Source: Holdemania massiliensis AP2
Lineage (GTDB): Bacteria; Bacillota_I; Bacilli_A; Erysipelotrichales; Erysipelotrichaceae
DNA length: 64,000 nucleotides
NCBI RefSeq assembly: GCF_000327285.1
Contig: NZ_HE998568.1
Location: 748,323 to 812,322, forward strand
Reading direction: 5' to 3'
Shown: piece after piece, positions 54,482-61,682 of the stretch
Layout: each line of letters begins with the position of its first letter
Position numbering within the stretch: the stretch's first letter is position 1
Notes under the pieces: generated by a model
What the model saw: the letters and a program-made list of their open reading frames with translations, nothing else
The model's database searches: none
What the model was told of the DNA's origin: nothing
Made by a program: the position numbers and the translations under genes

Positions 54482-55306
54482 TTACTTCCAAGTTACCGGA
54501 TAATCCAAATGATAGGGCAATTTTGTCTGTCGATTTCCTTTCGCAGAATTAACCTGTCCTTGTGTCAAAAATACAGCTTCACTGAGATCCGCATTCTTAA
54601 AATTTGTATCTCTGGTATCCGCACCTAAGAACAAGGTCCCATTGAAAAGACTCTTTTCAAAATTCGCAGCGATCAAAAGTTTTGCGCTGAGATCGGCTCC
54701 GCTCATGTCTTGTCCCTTGAAATTACCGCCAAGAAAATTAGCGGGAACTTTTTTGCCTTCACTATGAATACTCTGCGGAAGCAGCTTACATACCTGCTTT
54801 AAAATATGATTTGCTCTATGTCTGTACTGTTCTAAATCAAAAGATAAGATGTTGCCCGGTTGATCCTGACAGATTTTTATATTCTCTTTGATTAAGCTCT
54901 GAACAGAATTTTTTAAGGGCTGTACTGGAATAAGCAGCATGGCTTCTGTTAAATAATATCTAATTTGATAAAGCTTAAATACCATGATAAAAACATCAAA
55001 AATTTCTGTTGCTCGATTTGGCATATCCCTCCAAGTCTGACCTTGATAAATAACCTGAGTGACCTGCTGCCCCGCTCCGAAGCAGTCATAACCAATACAA
55101 CCTTTCATTTTTTGTTTTTCAAGCTGCGGATGTATTTTACACCGGTAGTCATTTAACAAATTGATGCAAGGTTGTCCTGATCCTTTATCTTTAGGAAAAC
55201 CGTCGGCTTTTGAAAAAAACAGAGCCGTACAGCACAAACCTGAGCATTTTGAGCAATTTGATTTCATCGGTTCCCAAATTTTATCATTTCTTTCATGGAT
55301 TAACAT
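54482..55306 (-). CDS. Cysteine-rich pentapeptide-repeat protein
   Basis: 274 residues. The N-terminal part has cysteine pairs CSKCSGLCC and later CIGYDCF, reminiscent of YkgJ-type zinc/iron-cluster-binding proteins. The C-terminal part is a short run of pentapeptide-like repeats (A[DN]LS/xxx, for example NFKGQDMSGADLS, ADTRDTNFKNADLSEA). Function unknown. The ATG at 55306 has AGGAG at 8 bp. Next to the DUF3795 gene, another Cys-rich protein. Confidence 0.75.
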   Translation of the reverse strand: MLIHERNDKIWEPMKSNCSKCSGLCCTALFFSKADGFPKDKGSGQPCINLLNDYRCKIHPQLEKQKMKGCIGYDCFGAGQQVTQVIYQGQTWRDMPNRATEIFDVFIMVFKLYQIRYYLTEAMLLIPVQPLKNSVQSLIKENIKICQDQPGNILSFDLEQYRHRANHILKQVCKLLPQSIHSEGKKVPANFLGGNFKGQDMSGADLSAKLLIAANFEKSLFNGTLFLGADTRDTNFKNADLSEAVFLTQGQVNSAKGNRQTKLPYHLDYPVTWK

Positions 55307-55331
55307 TTGTTTTTGCTCCTTAAAATACTGT

Positions 55332-55742
55332 TTATTTCATTCGAATCTGGCACTCGCTGCATACATGATCGTGGATAGAAATAATTCCGCCGCATTGAGG
55401 ACAAAGATACTTCATTTTCTGCTGCTTCATAAACTTATCTAATCCATATTCTTTGACAAAAGCACTGTTCTCCATCAGACTTGCTTGATATCGTTTCCTG
55501 TAGCTTGTTTCAAGATTCTTTATAAGTTTGCATGGATATTCAGCACACTCAAAACAATAGGATAATTCTTTCATTTTGACACAATCCTTTATTTTGCATA
55601 GGCGGCAGTGTTCCGGTTTTCCCATGTCACTTTTTAAGCAGCCAGCACAAGGTTTTCTGGAATAACAATGTTTATAACAAACTTTGCAATTCATTCCGCA
55701 GGGCGCAAACATCACACCCTCAATATGATCAGGCATTTTCAT
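55332..55742 (-). CDS. DUF3795-domain Cys-rich protein
   Basis: 136 residues with eighteen cysteines spaced as CGMNCKVCYKHC, CAGCLKSD, CRLCKIKDC and a C-terminal CPQCGG ... CSEC. The pattern fits DUF3795, thought to bind metal or iron-sulfur clusters; function is not known. The ATG at 55742 has AGGAG 8 bp upstream. It is 25 bp before the pentapeptide protein, so probably cotranscribed. Confidence 0.8.
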   Translation of the reverse strand: MKMPDHIEGVMFAPCGMNCKVCYKHCYSRKPCAGCLKSDMGKPEHCRLCKIKDCVKMKELSYCFECAEYPCKLIKNLETSYRKRYQASLMENSAFVKEYGLDKFMKQQKMKYLCPQCGGIISIHDHVCSECQIRMK

Positions 55743-55964
55743 AACATGCGCTCCTTTCAAATTTTCTCATTTATCTATTTCAACAAATTTCTCTAATTCT
55801 TTTATAGCTTTTCATTTTCCACTTTAGAGCCCCACCACGAAATAATAATGATGAAAAGATAGATGGCCTTCTTATACCGAAAATTACAATTTAATAATGT
55901 TGTTGATCATGGTATTTTCTTCTTTATCAACGAATTTTATTCCCATTCGCTATCTGCCGAAAGC

Positions 55965-56588
55965 TCATTTCAAACGATGGATTTCCTGTTGTAAATTTGC
56001 CAGGAATCTCCCCGCATGGGCTCCATCCATCTGCGTATGATGGAATTGGAAAGAGATTGTCAAATAAGTTTTGAATAATTTCTTCTTATACCGACCCCAG
56101 ATGATAAAAGGATTATTAAAAATCCCGCTGTTCATGCCGACCGCCCCATCAATTTCAGTATCAATAATTGCGGAAGTGCCGATCACCATACTGTCGCTCG
56201 ATAAATCTCTGTCCTGACAGGTTTCCGCCACCTGAGCCGTATATTTTAAATACGATTGATTGAACATCTCAAGATTCTCCGTATATAAGAGATCGCAGGA
56301 ACTGACTTCACCGGTTTTATTTTTTACGATCGTATTCACCGCAATCGTATCATACTGCAAAAGCTGATCCCCTACTGGAAGGATGTAAAACTCGTTTATA
56401 CTGACCGCAGCTTTTCCAATACAATAATCCAAAAGCATGTTGAACTTCATTTTCTTCTTCTTACTGACTTTGATCAGATTGGACACATCCAAGGTTTTCA
56501 GAAAAGTGACCATCGGATTGGGCGCTTTCATCCAAAGTTCGTAGGCCCTATTTCTTGTTGTGTCCTGCGGTGAAATGACTTTTACCAT
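55965..56588 (-). CDS. CatA-like O-acetyltransferase
   Basis: 207-residue trimeric chloramphenicol acetyltransferase-fold enzyme. The catalytic motif HHTQMDGAH is near residue 186 (HHxxxDG), and SFQFHH precedes it. True CAT enzymes have the same motif and about the same length; whether it modifies chloramphenicol or another alcohol is unknown, since many homologues do not. AGGAGGGG precedes the ATG. No partner resistance genes nearby. Confidence 0.82.
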   Translation of the reverse strand: MVKVISPQDTTRNRAYELWMKAPNPMVTFLKTLDVSNLIKVSKKKKMKFNMLLDYCIGKAAVSINEFYILPVGDQLLQYDTIAVNTIVKNKTGEVSSCDLLYTENLEMFNQSYLKYTAQVAETCQDRDLSSDSMVIGTSAIIDTEIDGAVGMNSGIFNNPFIIWGRYKKKLFKTYLTISFQFHHTQMDGAHAGRFLANLQQEIHRLK

Positions 56589-56638
56589 TTTTATCCCCTC
56601 CTATCCTTTGTTCTCCAATATTCAAACGAACTCTCTCT

Positions 56639-57100
56639 TTAAAGAAAACAGCGGTGTTCACCGAACCATTCCGTTCGCTCAGCAATTAGATTTTTGAGAC
56701 ATTCTAATTTTTGATCAAGCTCTGCTTTTCGTTTATCAATATCCAAATCTTCGTAATCGACAAATGAAGCCCACTCATTGATGTTTTGACTGACATCCTC
56801 ATAAAGGTACTGACAGAACTGCAGCATGCTGGTGTGAGAAAGCTCATGGATTAACTCTTCTTGATTCAAGGGATAACGTTCATCGTCTTCGCACACAAGA
56901 TGGCAGTTCCAATAGCTGACCGTACATAAAAAGCGGTTCGGTTCTAAGAACCCTTTTACACAGAAGGGCCGCATGGTTTCTAGTCCATGGATCGCCTGTT
57001 CCACCCACTCAAACGCAATATCATCAAGATAACTTAAACCATAGACCCCCGTTCCCTCCAACTGAAAATCACTCCAGCCATATACCGGCTTCGTCAACAT
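56639..57100 (-). CDS. Hypothetical protein, 153 aa
   Basis: Acidic cytoplasmic protein, no membrane segment. Contains an ELIHELSHTSMLQF stretch with His residues but no HExxH. I recognise no family. GGGAG precedes the ATG. It lies between the CAT-like gene and the second ICMT-like gene on the same strand. Confidence 0.6.
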   Translation of the reverse strand: MLTKPVYGWSDFQLEGTGVYGLSYLDDIAFEWVEQAIHGLETMRPFCVKGFLEPNRFLCTVSYWNCHLVCEDDERYPLNQEELIHELSHTSMLQFCQYLYEDVSQNINEWASFVDYEDLDIDKRKAELDQKLECLKNLIAERTEWFGEHRCFL

Positions 57101-57126
57101 GTTCGCTTCTCCCTTCTATCAAGTTC

Positions 57127-57648
57127 TTAAATGTAACGCCGAACTTTCTGTTTATATTCTTCATACCGTCTGCCAAATCTCGCTGTGCATTCTCTTTCTT
57201 CTGAAAGAATGATCCAGTGCGCTGAAACCTGAAATATCAGGACGATGCCCAGCAAAAGGCAGGACTGCGTTAAGAAAGCCATGCCTGCAAAGCAAATAAA
57301 ATAAGCGACATACATGGGATTGCGGGAAAGCTGATAAATTCCATTGATATTCAAACCCGATTCATCCGGCAATGCAAAACAGACTGCCGAAACTGCGCAT
57401 AACACGATTCCTGAAAAGTAAAAGACAAGTCCCATATAGAACTGCAGTGAGAAATCAATCCGAATTGTCAGAAAAAACAAATACGCAAAAAGTCCAATAT
57501 TGGATAGCTGATAGATAAAACTGGCCCATTGTTCTTCCCTTCGAACTGGTGCAAAATGACCTGCACGACCAATCGCTTTTTTATCTACAAGCAATAATAA
57601 CCCAAATCGGACAGCCAGGAAAGGCAGCAACAACACCCCGCCGTTCAT
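57127..57648 (-). CDS. Second isoprenylcysteine methyltransferase-family membrane protein
   Basis: 173 residues, mostly hydrophobic, with the ICMT/PEMT pattern GIYQLSRNPMYVAYFICF and EERECTARFGRRYEEYKQKVRRYI. It is similar in plan to the 53264 protein but not an obvious recent duplicate. The ATG at 57648 directly follows the stop of the PPase-like gene (TAAATG), so they are translationally coupled. Confidence 0.85.
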   Translation of the reverse strand: MNGGVLLLPFLAVRFGLLLLVDKKAIGRAGHFAPVRREEQWASFIYQLSNIGLFAYLFFLTIRIDFSLQFYMGLVFYFSGIVLCAVSAVCFALPDESGLNINGIYQLSRNPMYVAYFICFAGMAFLTQSCLLLGIVLIFQVSAHWIILSEERECTARFGRRYEEYKQKVRRYI

Positions 57649-57984
57649 TTATTCTGCCTCCTCCATCACAATTTCTGAATGAAAATATTGTTCCTGAAAA
57701 TACGTCAATTCCTGGATCTTCTCCTTTGAAAAATAAACCCTTTCCGGGACAACGACCCATTTTTCTTCAATGTCGTTATGCCGATGAATCACGGCGATCA
57801 CTTTGCCGGCAAACTCCTTAAGCGGCGCCTCGATGCCCAAGATGTAAGCATCCTGTTCTTCTCCATCCGGAGCCATCGTTCCTTCAATGTATCCGTAGTT
57901 GACTGGATAGATAAGATCCTGATATTGCGGATGCGTACTTCCCAAAGGTCTGTCGACAATTACTTTTATCCATGATCCCAGCAT
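57649..57984 (-). CDS. Short inorganic pyrophosphatase-fold protein
   Basis: 111 residues resembling family I inorganic pyrophosphatase: DRPLGSTHPQYQDLIYPVNYGYIEGT and the metal loop DGEEQDAYILG, which corresponds to DxDxxD with Glu in place of the second Asp. Usual PPases have about 175 residues, so the N-terminal Lys/Glu ligands are missing. It may be a specialised phosphatase or a non-catalytic relative. Start chosen at ATG 57984 (GGGGAG 9 bp upstream); ATG at 57993 is very close to that site. Confidence 0.72.
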   Translation of the reverse strand: MLGSWIKVIVDRPLGSTHPQYQDLIYPVNYGYIEGTMAPDGEEQDAYILGIEAPLKEFAGKVIAVIHRHNDIEEKWVVVPERVYFSKEKIQELTYFQEQYFHSEIVMEEAE

Positions 57985-58032
57985 CTGACTCATCTCCCCA
58001 ATCTGATTTTGCCTATTGCAAAAGTTAGGATT

Positions 58033-58485
58033 TCATTTATGAACATACATTCTTGAAGGTTCAGATTCACCCTCGCCCTGTACCAGGCAGAGGAATTCCC
58101 AGCCGTAGCGCTCGTAAAAGCCAGTATGATTGGTTACAAGATACAAAGTGCTTATTCCTTTGCTTTTCATATCCGAACAAACATAATTTAACAAGGCTCC
58201 TGCAACACCTTGCCCGCGCTTCTGTTTTTCTGTATAGACAGCGCACACATTCGGCGCAAGATCTTTCCTGTCGTGGAAATCATTTTCAATGACGCCCATG
58301 CCGCCGATGATTCTTTCCCCTTCCATCGCGATATACCATTGAGGAATCGAATGCTTATTTGCAAGACAATCCTCCATACTTTCTCGATACGCCTGCAGCG
58401 GAATGCCCCACTTTTCATGAAACCATTGAGCTGCCTGTTCCTTCATTTCCGGCTGATCGACCAACCGGATAATCTTAAAAGTCAT
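58033..58485 (-). CDS. GNAT-family acetyltransferase
   Basis: 150-residue N-acetyltransferase-fold protein; acetyl-CoA motif RGQGVAGALLNYV near residue 95, followed by LYLVTNHTGFYERYGW, typical of GNATs. Target unknown. ATG at 58485 follows AAGGAGG at 11 bp. Confidence 0.85.
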   Translation of the reverse strand: MTFKIIRLVDQPEMKEQAAQWFHEKWGIPLQAYRESMEDCLANKHSIPQWYIAMEGERIIGGMGVIENDFHDRKDLAPNVCAVYTEKQKRGQGVAGALLNYVCSDMKSKGISTLYLVTNHTGFYERYGWEFLCLVQGEGESEPSRMYVHK

Positions 58486-58606
58486 TGGAATCAAGACCTC
58501 CTTCAAATTTTTATTCCGTGTTCCGGACTCATTTACGAAATCAGGATGCCGCAGCGAAACTCAACAGCGTGACTGCCGCATCCCCTTTTTTAAATTTGTC
58601 TTTTGT

Positions 58607-58906
58607 TCAGCGAAAAGCCTTCTGATTGCGCCGCACCAGAAACGTCATAATGGCCGGATCGATCAAATTCAACAGATTAAACGACAGATCGATCCCATTC
58701 ATGATATTGATAATAAAAATCGTCGCACACATTGTCCAGTATAATCGTAGTCCCAGCAGTCTGCCCTGCATCAGCAGCACCAGACACCAGAGGCTGATCA
58801 GCGCAATGCCCAGCATCATCCAGTTCTGACTGACCAAACTCTCACCGGCGGTCACTGCGTTTAGGATCAGGCTTAACCGCAGCCAGAAGCGGCAGAAACT
58901 ACTCAT
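58607..58906 (-). CDS. Small membrane protein, 99 aa
   Basis: About three hydrophobic segments (SLILNAVTAGESLV, WMMLGIALISLWCLVLLM, ATIFIINIMNGI). ATG overlaps the ispF stop by ATGA, so it is translationally coupled to ispF. I recognise no family; its role next to ispF is unknown. Confidence 0.72.
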   Translation of the reverse strand: MSSFCRFWLRLSLILNAVTAGESLVSQNWMMLGIALISLWCLVLLMQGRLLGLRLYWTMCATIFIINIMNGIDLSFNLLNLIDPAIMTFLVRRNQKAFR

Positions 58907-59385
58907 ACTTCCATTTTCTCCAGCAGGACGACAGCCTGAGCCAGCACGCCTTCTTCCCGTCCGACAAAGCCCAGTTTTTCCCCGCGCGTAGCTTTGACGT
59001 TGACCTGATCCTCACCGCAACGCAGAGCAGCGGCGATGTTTTTGCGCATGGCTGAAATATGCGGCGCCATCTTCGGCCGTTCGATCATGATCAGCGCATC
59101 GACATTGCCGATGCGAAAGCCTTTGGCTTCCATCAGTCTTGTTACATGTTCCAGCAAAATCAAAGAGCTGATTCCTTTGTATTGCGGATCAGTATCGGGA
59201 AAATGCTTTCCCAGATCGCCTTCGCCCAGAGCGCCGATCACGGCCTCTGCAATCGCATGAAGCAAAGCGTCCGCATCGGAATGGCCGACCAGTCCTTTCG
59301 TATGTTCAATCTCAACACCGCCTAAAATGAGCCGGCGCCCTTCTGCCAACTGATGAATATCGCTCGACTGTCCAATTCTAAACAT
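58903..59385 (-). CDS. ispF: 2-C-methyl-D-erythritol 2,4-cyclodiphosphate synthase
   Basis: 160-residue enzyme of the MEP isoprenoid pathway. Metal ligands Asp9-x-His11 (SSDIHQL) and His43 (HSDADALLH) are conserved; GDLGKHFPDTDPQYKG and ATRGEKLGFVGREEGV are family signatures. Full length. No ispD next to it; the small membrane-protein gene overlaps its 3' end. A minus-strand TATAAT lies at 59495-59500 upstream. Confidence 0.96.
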   Translation of the reverse strand: MFRIGQSSDIHQLAEGRRLILGGVEIEHTKGLVGHSDADALLHAIAEAVIGALGEGDLGKHFPDTDPQYKGISSLILLEHVTRLMEAKGFRIGNVDALIMIERPKMAPHISAMRKNIAAALRCGEDQVNVKATRGEKLGFVGREEGVLAQAVVLLEKMEV

Positions 59386-59703
59386 TTTCTATCCTTCTTT
59401 CTTTATTGATTCTCAGTTTCATCTTGTTCATAAACCTGAGCATGACCGATAACCGGCCCTCAATCCTTTTAAATCAAAAAGTCTTCATGCCTTTATTATA
59501 AAGAATGCGGCGCACTTCTGCACTCTTTCTTGCAAATATTTTACGATTGCTTTCCTTTCGCGTTGTTTCCGTGCTTAAATGGAATATCCGATAAGAAAGT
59601 ATTCTGATGCCTTCGCCCTTCTGAATAGGAAAGACAGAAATACTTCGCGTATTTTCCAATATGAAGTCAGAGAGGATTATTTAAAAGAAAATGGAAAGTT
59701 AGC

Positions 59704-59731
59704 TTGACATAAAGGGTGGACATGCTATACT
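59704..59731 (+). promoter_or_regulatory. Promoter of the XRE operon
   Basis: TTGACA (59704-59709) and TATACT (59726-59731), 16-bp spacer, TGC extension. A perfect TATAAT overlaps at 59731-59736 but lies 21 bp from the -35. Confidence 0.7.
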
Positions 59732-59736
59732 ATAAT

Positions 59737-59752
59737 GGAAAGCAAGCTTTCC
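59737..59752. promoter_or_regulatory. Palindrome GGAAAGC-AA-GCTTTCC, likely XRE operator
   Basis: 7-bp arms around AA just downstream of the -10, 20 bp before the ATG. An imperfect copy, GGAAAGTTAGCTT, lies at 59693-59705 across the -35. Suits autoregulation by the small XRE protein. Confidence 0.6.
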
Positions 59753-59771
59753 GCAATGGTGAAGGAGGTTT

Positions 59772-59975
59772 ATGAAAAACAGATTAGAAGAGCTGCGTAA
59801 ATCACGCGGCATCAAACAAGAAGAATTAGCCGCTGCCCTGGAAGTTTCCCGACAAACTATCGGTTCGCTGGAAAACGGAAGATACAATCCATCGATTCTC
59901 TTAGCGTTTAAGATCGCCCGTTATTTTGACGTGAGTATTGAAGAAGTTTTCATTTACGAGGAGGAAAAAGTATGA
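59772..59975 (+). CDS. XRE-family transcriptional regulator, 67 aa
   Basis: Minimal helix-turn-helix protein (LEELRKSRGIKQEELAAALEVSRQTIGSLENGRYNPSILLAFKIARYF), single domain, of the YozG type. GGAGG precedes the ATG. Overlaps the downstream membrane gene by ATGA, as in other two-gene XRE/membrane-protein modules. Confidence 0.92.
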   Translation: MKNRLEELRKSRGIKQEELAAALEVSRQTIGSLENGRYNPSILLAFKIARYFDVSIEEVFIYEEEKV

Positions 59976-60400
59976 AAACAAGAAATGCAGTTTTGCTGAC
60001 GGGAGTGGGAATGATGCTGCTTGCAGCCGGTATCATTTTACTCAAAAGCGATCCGCAGTTTGTAAAATCGCTGCCGGCGCTGCCTTATTTATGCATCGGC
60101 TTGGGCGCCGGCGTGTTCGGCCATGGGTTAGGTGAACTGATCAGCCGGCAGACAGTGAAAAACAATCCTGAGATTCAGAAGCAGATGCAGATTGATCAAC
60201 AGGACGAACGGAACCAGATGATCGCCAATAAAGCGAAGGGCAAAGCCTATGACGCTGTGCTCTATGTGTTTGGCGCTTTGATGGTCACCTATGCACTGAT
60301 GAATGCTGATCTCTTTGTCATTCTGTCTTTCGTCATTGCCTACCTGTGTGTAGTCTGTATTTCCATTTACTACCGATTGAAATTTGACAAAGAAATGTAG
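59972..60400 (+). CDS. Membrane protein (DUF2178-like)
   Basis: 142 residues with four hydrophobic segments arranged two plus two around a polar loop (QQDERNQMIANKAKGKAYD). That DERN...NKAKG loop resembles small membrane proteins annotated DUF2178/DUF6442 that accompany XRE regulators. Function unknown. Translationally coupled to the XRE gene. Confidence 0.75.
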   Translation: MKTRNAVLLTGVGMMLLAAGIILLKSDPQFVKSLPALPYLCIGLGAGVFGHGLGELISRQTVKNNPEIQKQMQIDQQDERNQMIANKAKGKAYDAVLYVFGALMVTYALMNADLFVILSFVIAYLCVVCISIYYRLKFDKEM

Positions 60401-60458
60401 CTTATCCATCCGGCAACCTTTCCTCGGACCGATTGTGTCTTGGGGATCATGGGATAAA

Positions 60459-60508
60459 GAGCGAAAACCGTCAAAGAGGCTTGTCCTTTGCGTTTTCGCT
60501 CTTTTTTT
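60459..60508 (+). terminator. Terminator of the XRE operon
   Basis: GAGCGAAAAC / GTTTTCGCTC stem, 23-nt loop, seven T. Confidence 0.8.
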
Positions 60509-60589
60509 GGATATTCCCTCGTTCTGCCTGATTCCCACAGCCAGCGGGCTGATTTCAGACGCTAAGACTTCATTTTTTATCCCCAAGGT

Positions 60590-61510
60590 CTAGGCTGTCA
60601 TGTTGGATATCAGCGGCTTCAACGGCAGGAAATCCTGCTGATGCCGGATAAAATAGGAGCGAAAATAATTCAGCAAGGGTTCTAATTCTGCTTGGTCTTT
60701 CTTCCGGAAGATCATGCCCAGCTTGACAGAGGGAACTTCCTTCAGCAAAGCAACGGAGAAACAATCTTTTTCGCTGGGAAACGCCAGCGTCATGATCGGA
60801 ATCTTCTGAGCAAGAGAAAGGGCTTCGGCCTGTTCGGGCGTTTCAAAATAGATTCGCTCAATATCCAGCGCCGGCGATTGCAGAATCTGATCCAAGCGCG
60901 CGGCATTTTGAGTCCGGCTCGGAGGCAATGTCAGAACCCGCTGATGCGCAAGATCCGCAAGCCGCAGCGTTTCTTTTCCATAAAACGGATGTCCCAACGG
61001 GATCTTGCAGCAGTTAGGACAATGAAACAGCGGGATACAATTCAAATGGATGGAAATCGGCTCGCTGCAGTCCGCCAACAGCTGAATATCGATCCTATCC
61101 TGATCCAGCGCCTGATAGGTTTCCGGCAGCCGGCAGACCACATAATCAAAGCGCACATTTTGAAAATGCGGCTGCGCCGTCCGGCAGGCTTGAGGGACAA
61201 AGTGGATCATATAACTGGTAATCCCGACGCGGATTGTTTTGGCAAGCGCAAAGGATCGCTGACGCGCTCCCGCCACCGCGCTGTCATAGCTGTCCAGCAG
61301 GGCATCCAGCTGATCGATAAAATAACGTCCTCCGGGCGTGGGCTTGACCCCCTCAGGAAGGCGGTGAAATAACGCAAAGCCCAATTCCTTTTCCATCATG
61401 ATGAGCTGGCGGGTGAGGGTGGATTGGGAAAGGTACAAACACGCGGCAGCCTTGGAAATACTTTGGCAGCGGTCTAGAATTTTCAGCATTTTCAGATTTT
61501 CTATATTCAT
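60590..61510 (-). CDS. LysR-family transcriptional regulator
   Basis: 306 residues. N-terminal winged helix (MNIENLKMLKILDRCQSISKAAACLYLSQSTLTRQLIMMEKELGF) and effector domain with Cys-rich CPNCC near 200. The ATG at 61510 follows AGAGGA; a longer open frame upstream covers the promoter. Divergent from the Tat-signal flavoprotein, which it probably controls. Confidence 0.92.
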   Translation of the reverse strand: MNIENLKMLKILDRCQSISKAAACLYLSQSTLTRQLIMMEKELGFALFHRLPEGVKPTPGGRYFIDQLDALLDSYDSAVAGARQRSFALAKTIRVGITSYMIHFVPQACRTAQPHFQNVRFDYVVCRLPETYQALDQDRIDIQLLADCSEPISIHLNCIPLFHCPNCCKIPLGHPFYGKETLRLADLAHQRVLTLPPSRTQNAARLDQILQSPALDIERIYFETPEQAEALSLAQKIPIMTLAFPSEKDCFSVALLKEVPSVKLGMIFRKKDQAELEPLLNYFRSYFIRHQQDFLPLKPLISNMTA

Positions 61511-61532
61511 AAGGATTCCTCTGTTTTTCCCC

Positions 61533-61561
61533 ACTATAATCGAAAACATACGCAAGTTCAA
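61533..61561 (-). promoter_or_regulatory. Promoter of the LysR gene at 61510
   Basis: Minus strand TTGAAC (61556-61561) and TATAGT (61533-61538), 17-bp spacer. Confidence 0.7.
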
Positions 61562-61682
61562 GTCTTGATTCGCTATGCAAAAGATGGATAGGGCTATGCG
61601 CAGATCGCATCGCCGCATTGAATCGGAGTATGCCATAATGAGATCAAGGAGGAATTGTCAGTTTTTTGACAAAGTAGAAGAC

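Larger units (their letters stand above)
59386..59771. other. Divergent region between ispF and XRE genes
   Basis: About 385 bp. It holds the minus-strand TATAAT (59495-59500), probably for ispF, and the plus-strand XRE promoter and palindrome at 59704-59752. Nothing else identifiable; the open frame in the middle has no ribosome site. Confidence 0.55.

Noticed and set aside
60692..61372. 226-codon open frame on the plus strand opposite the LysR gene
   Set aside because: It is the mirror of a well-supported LysR coding region, has no ribosome site and no recognisable domain.
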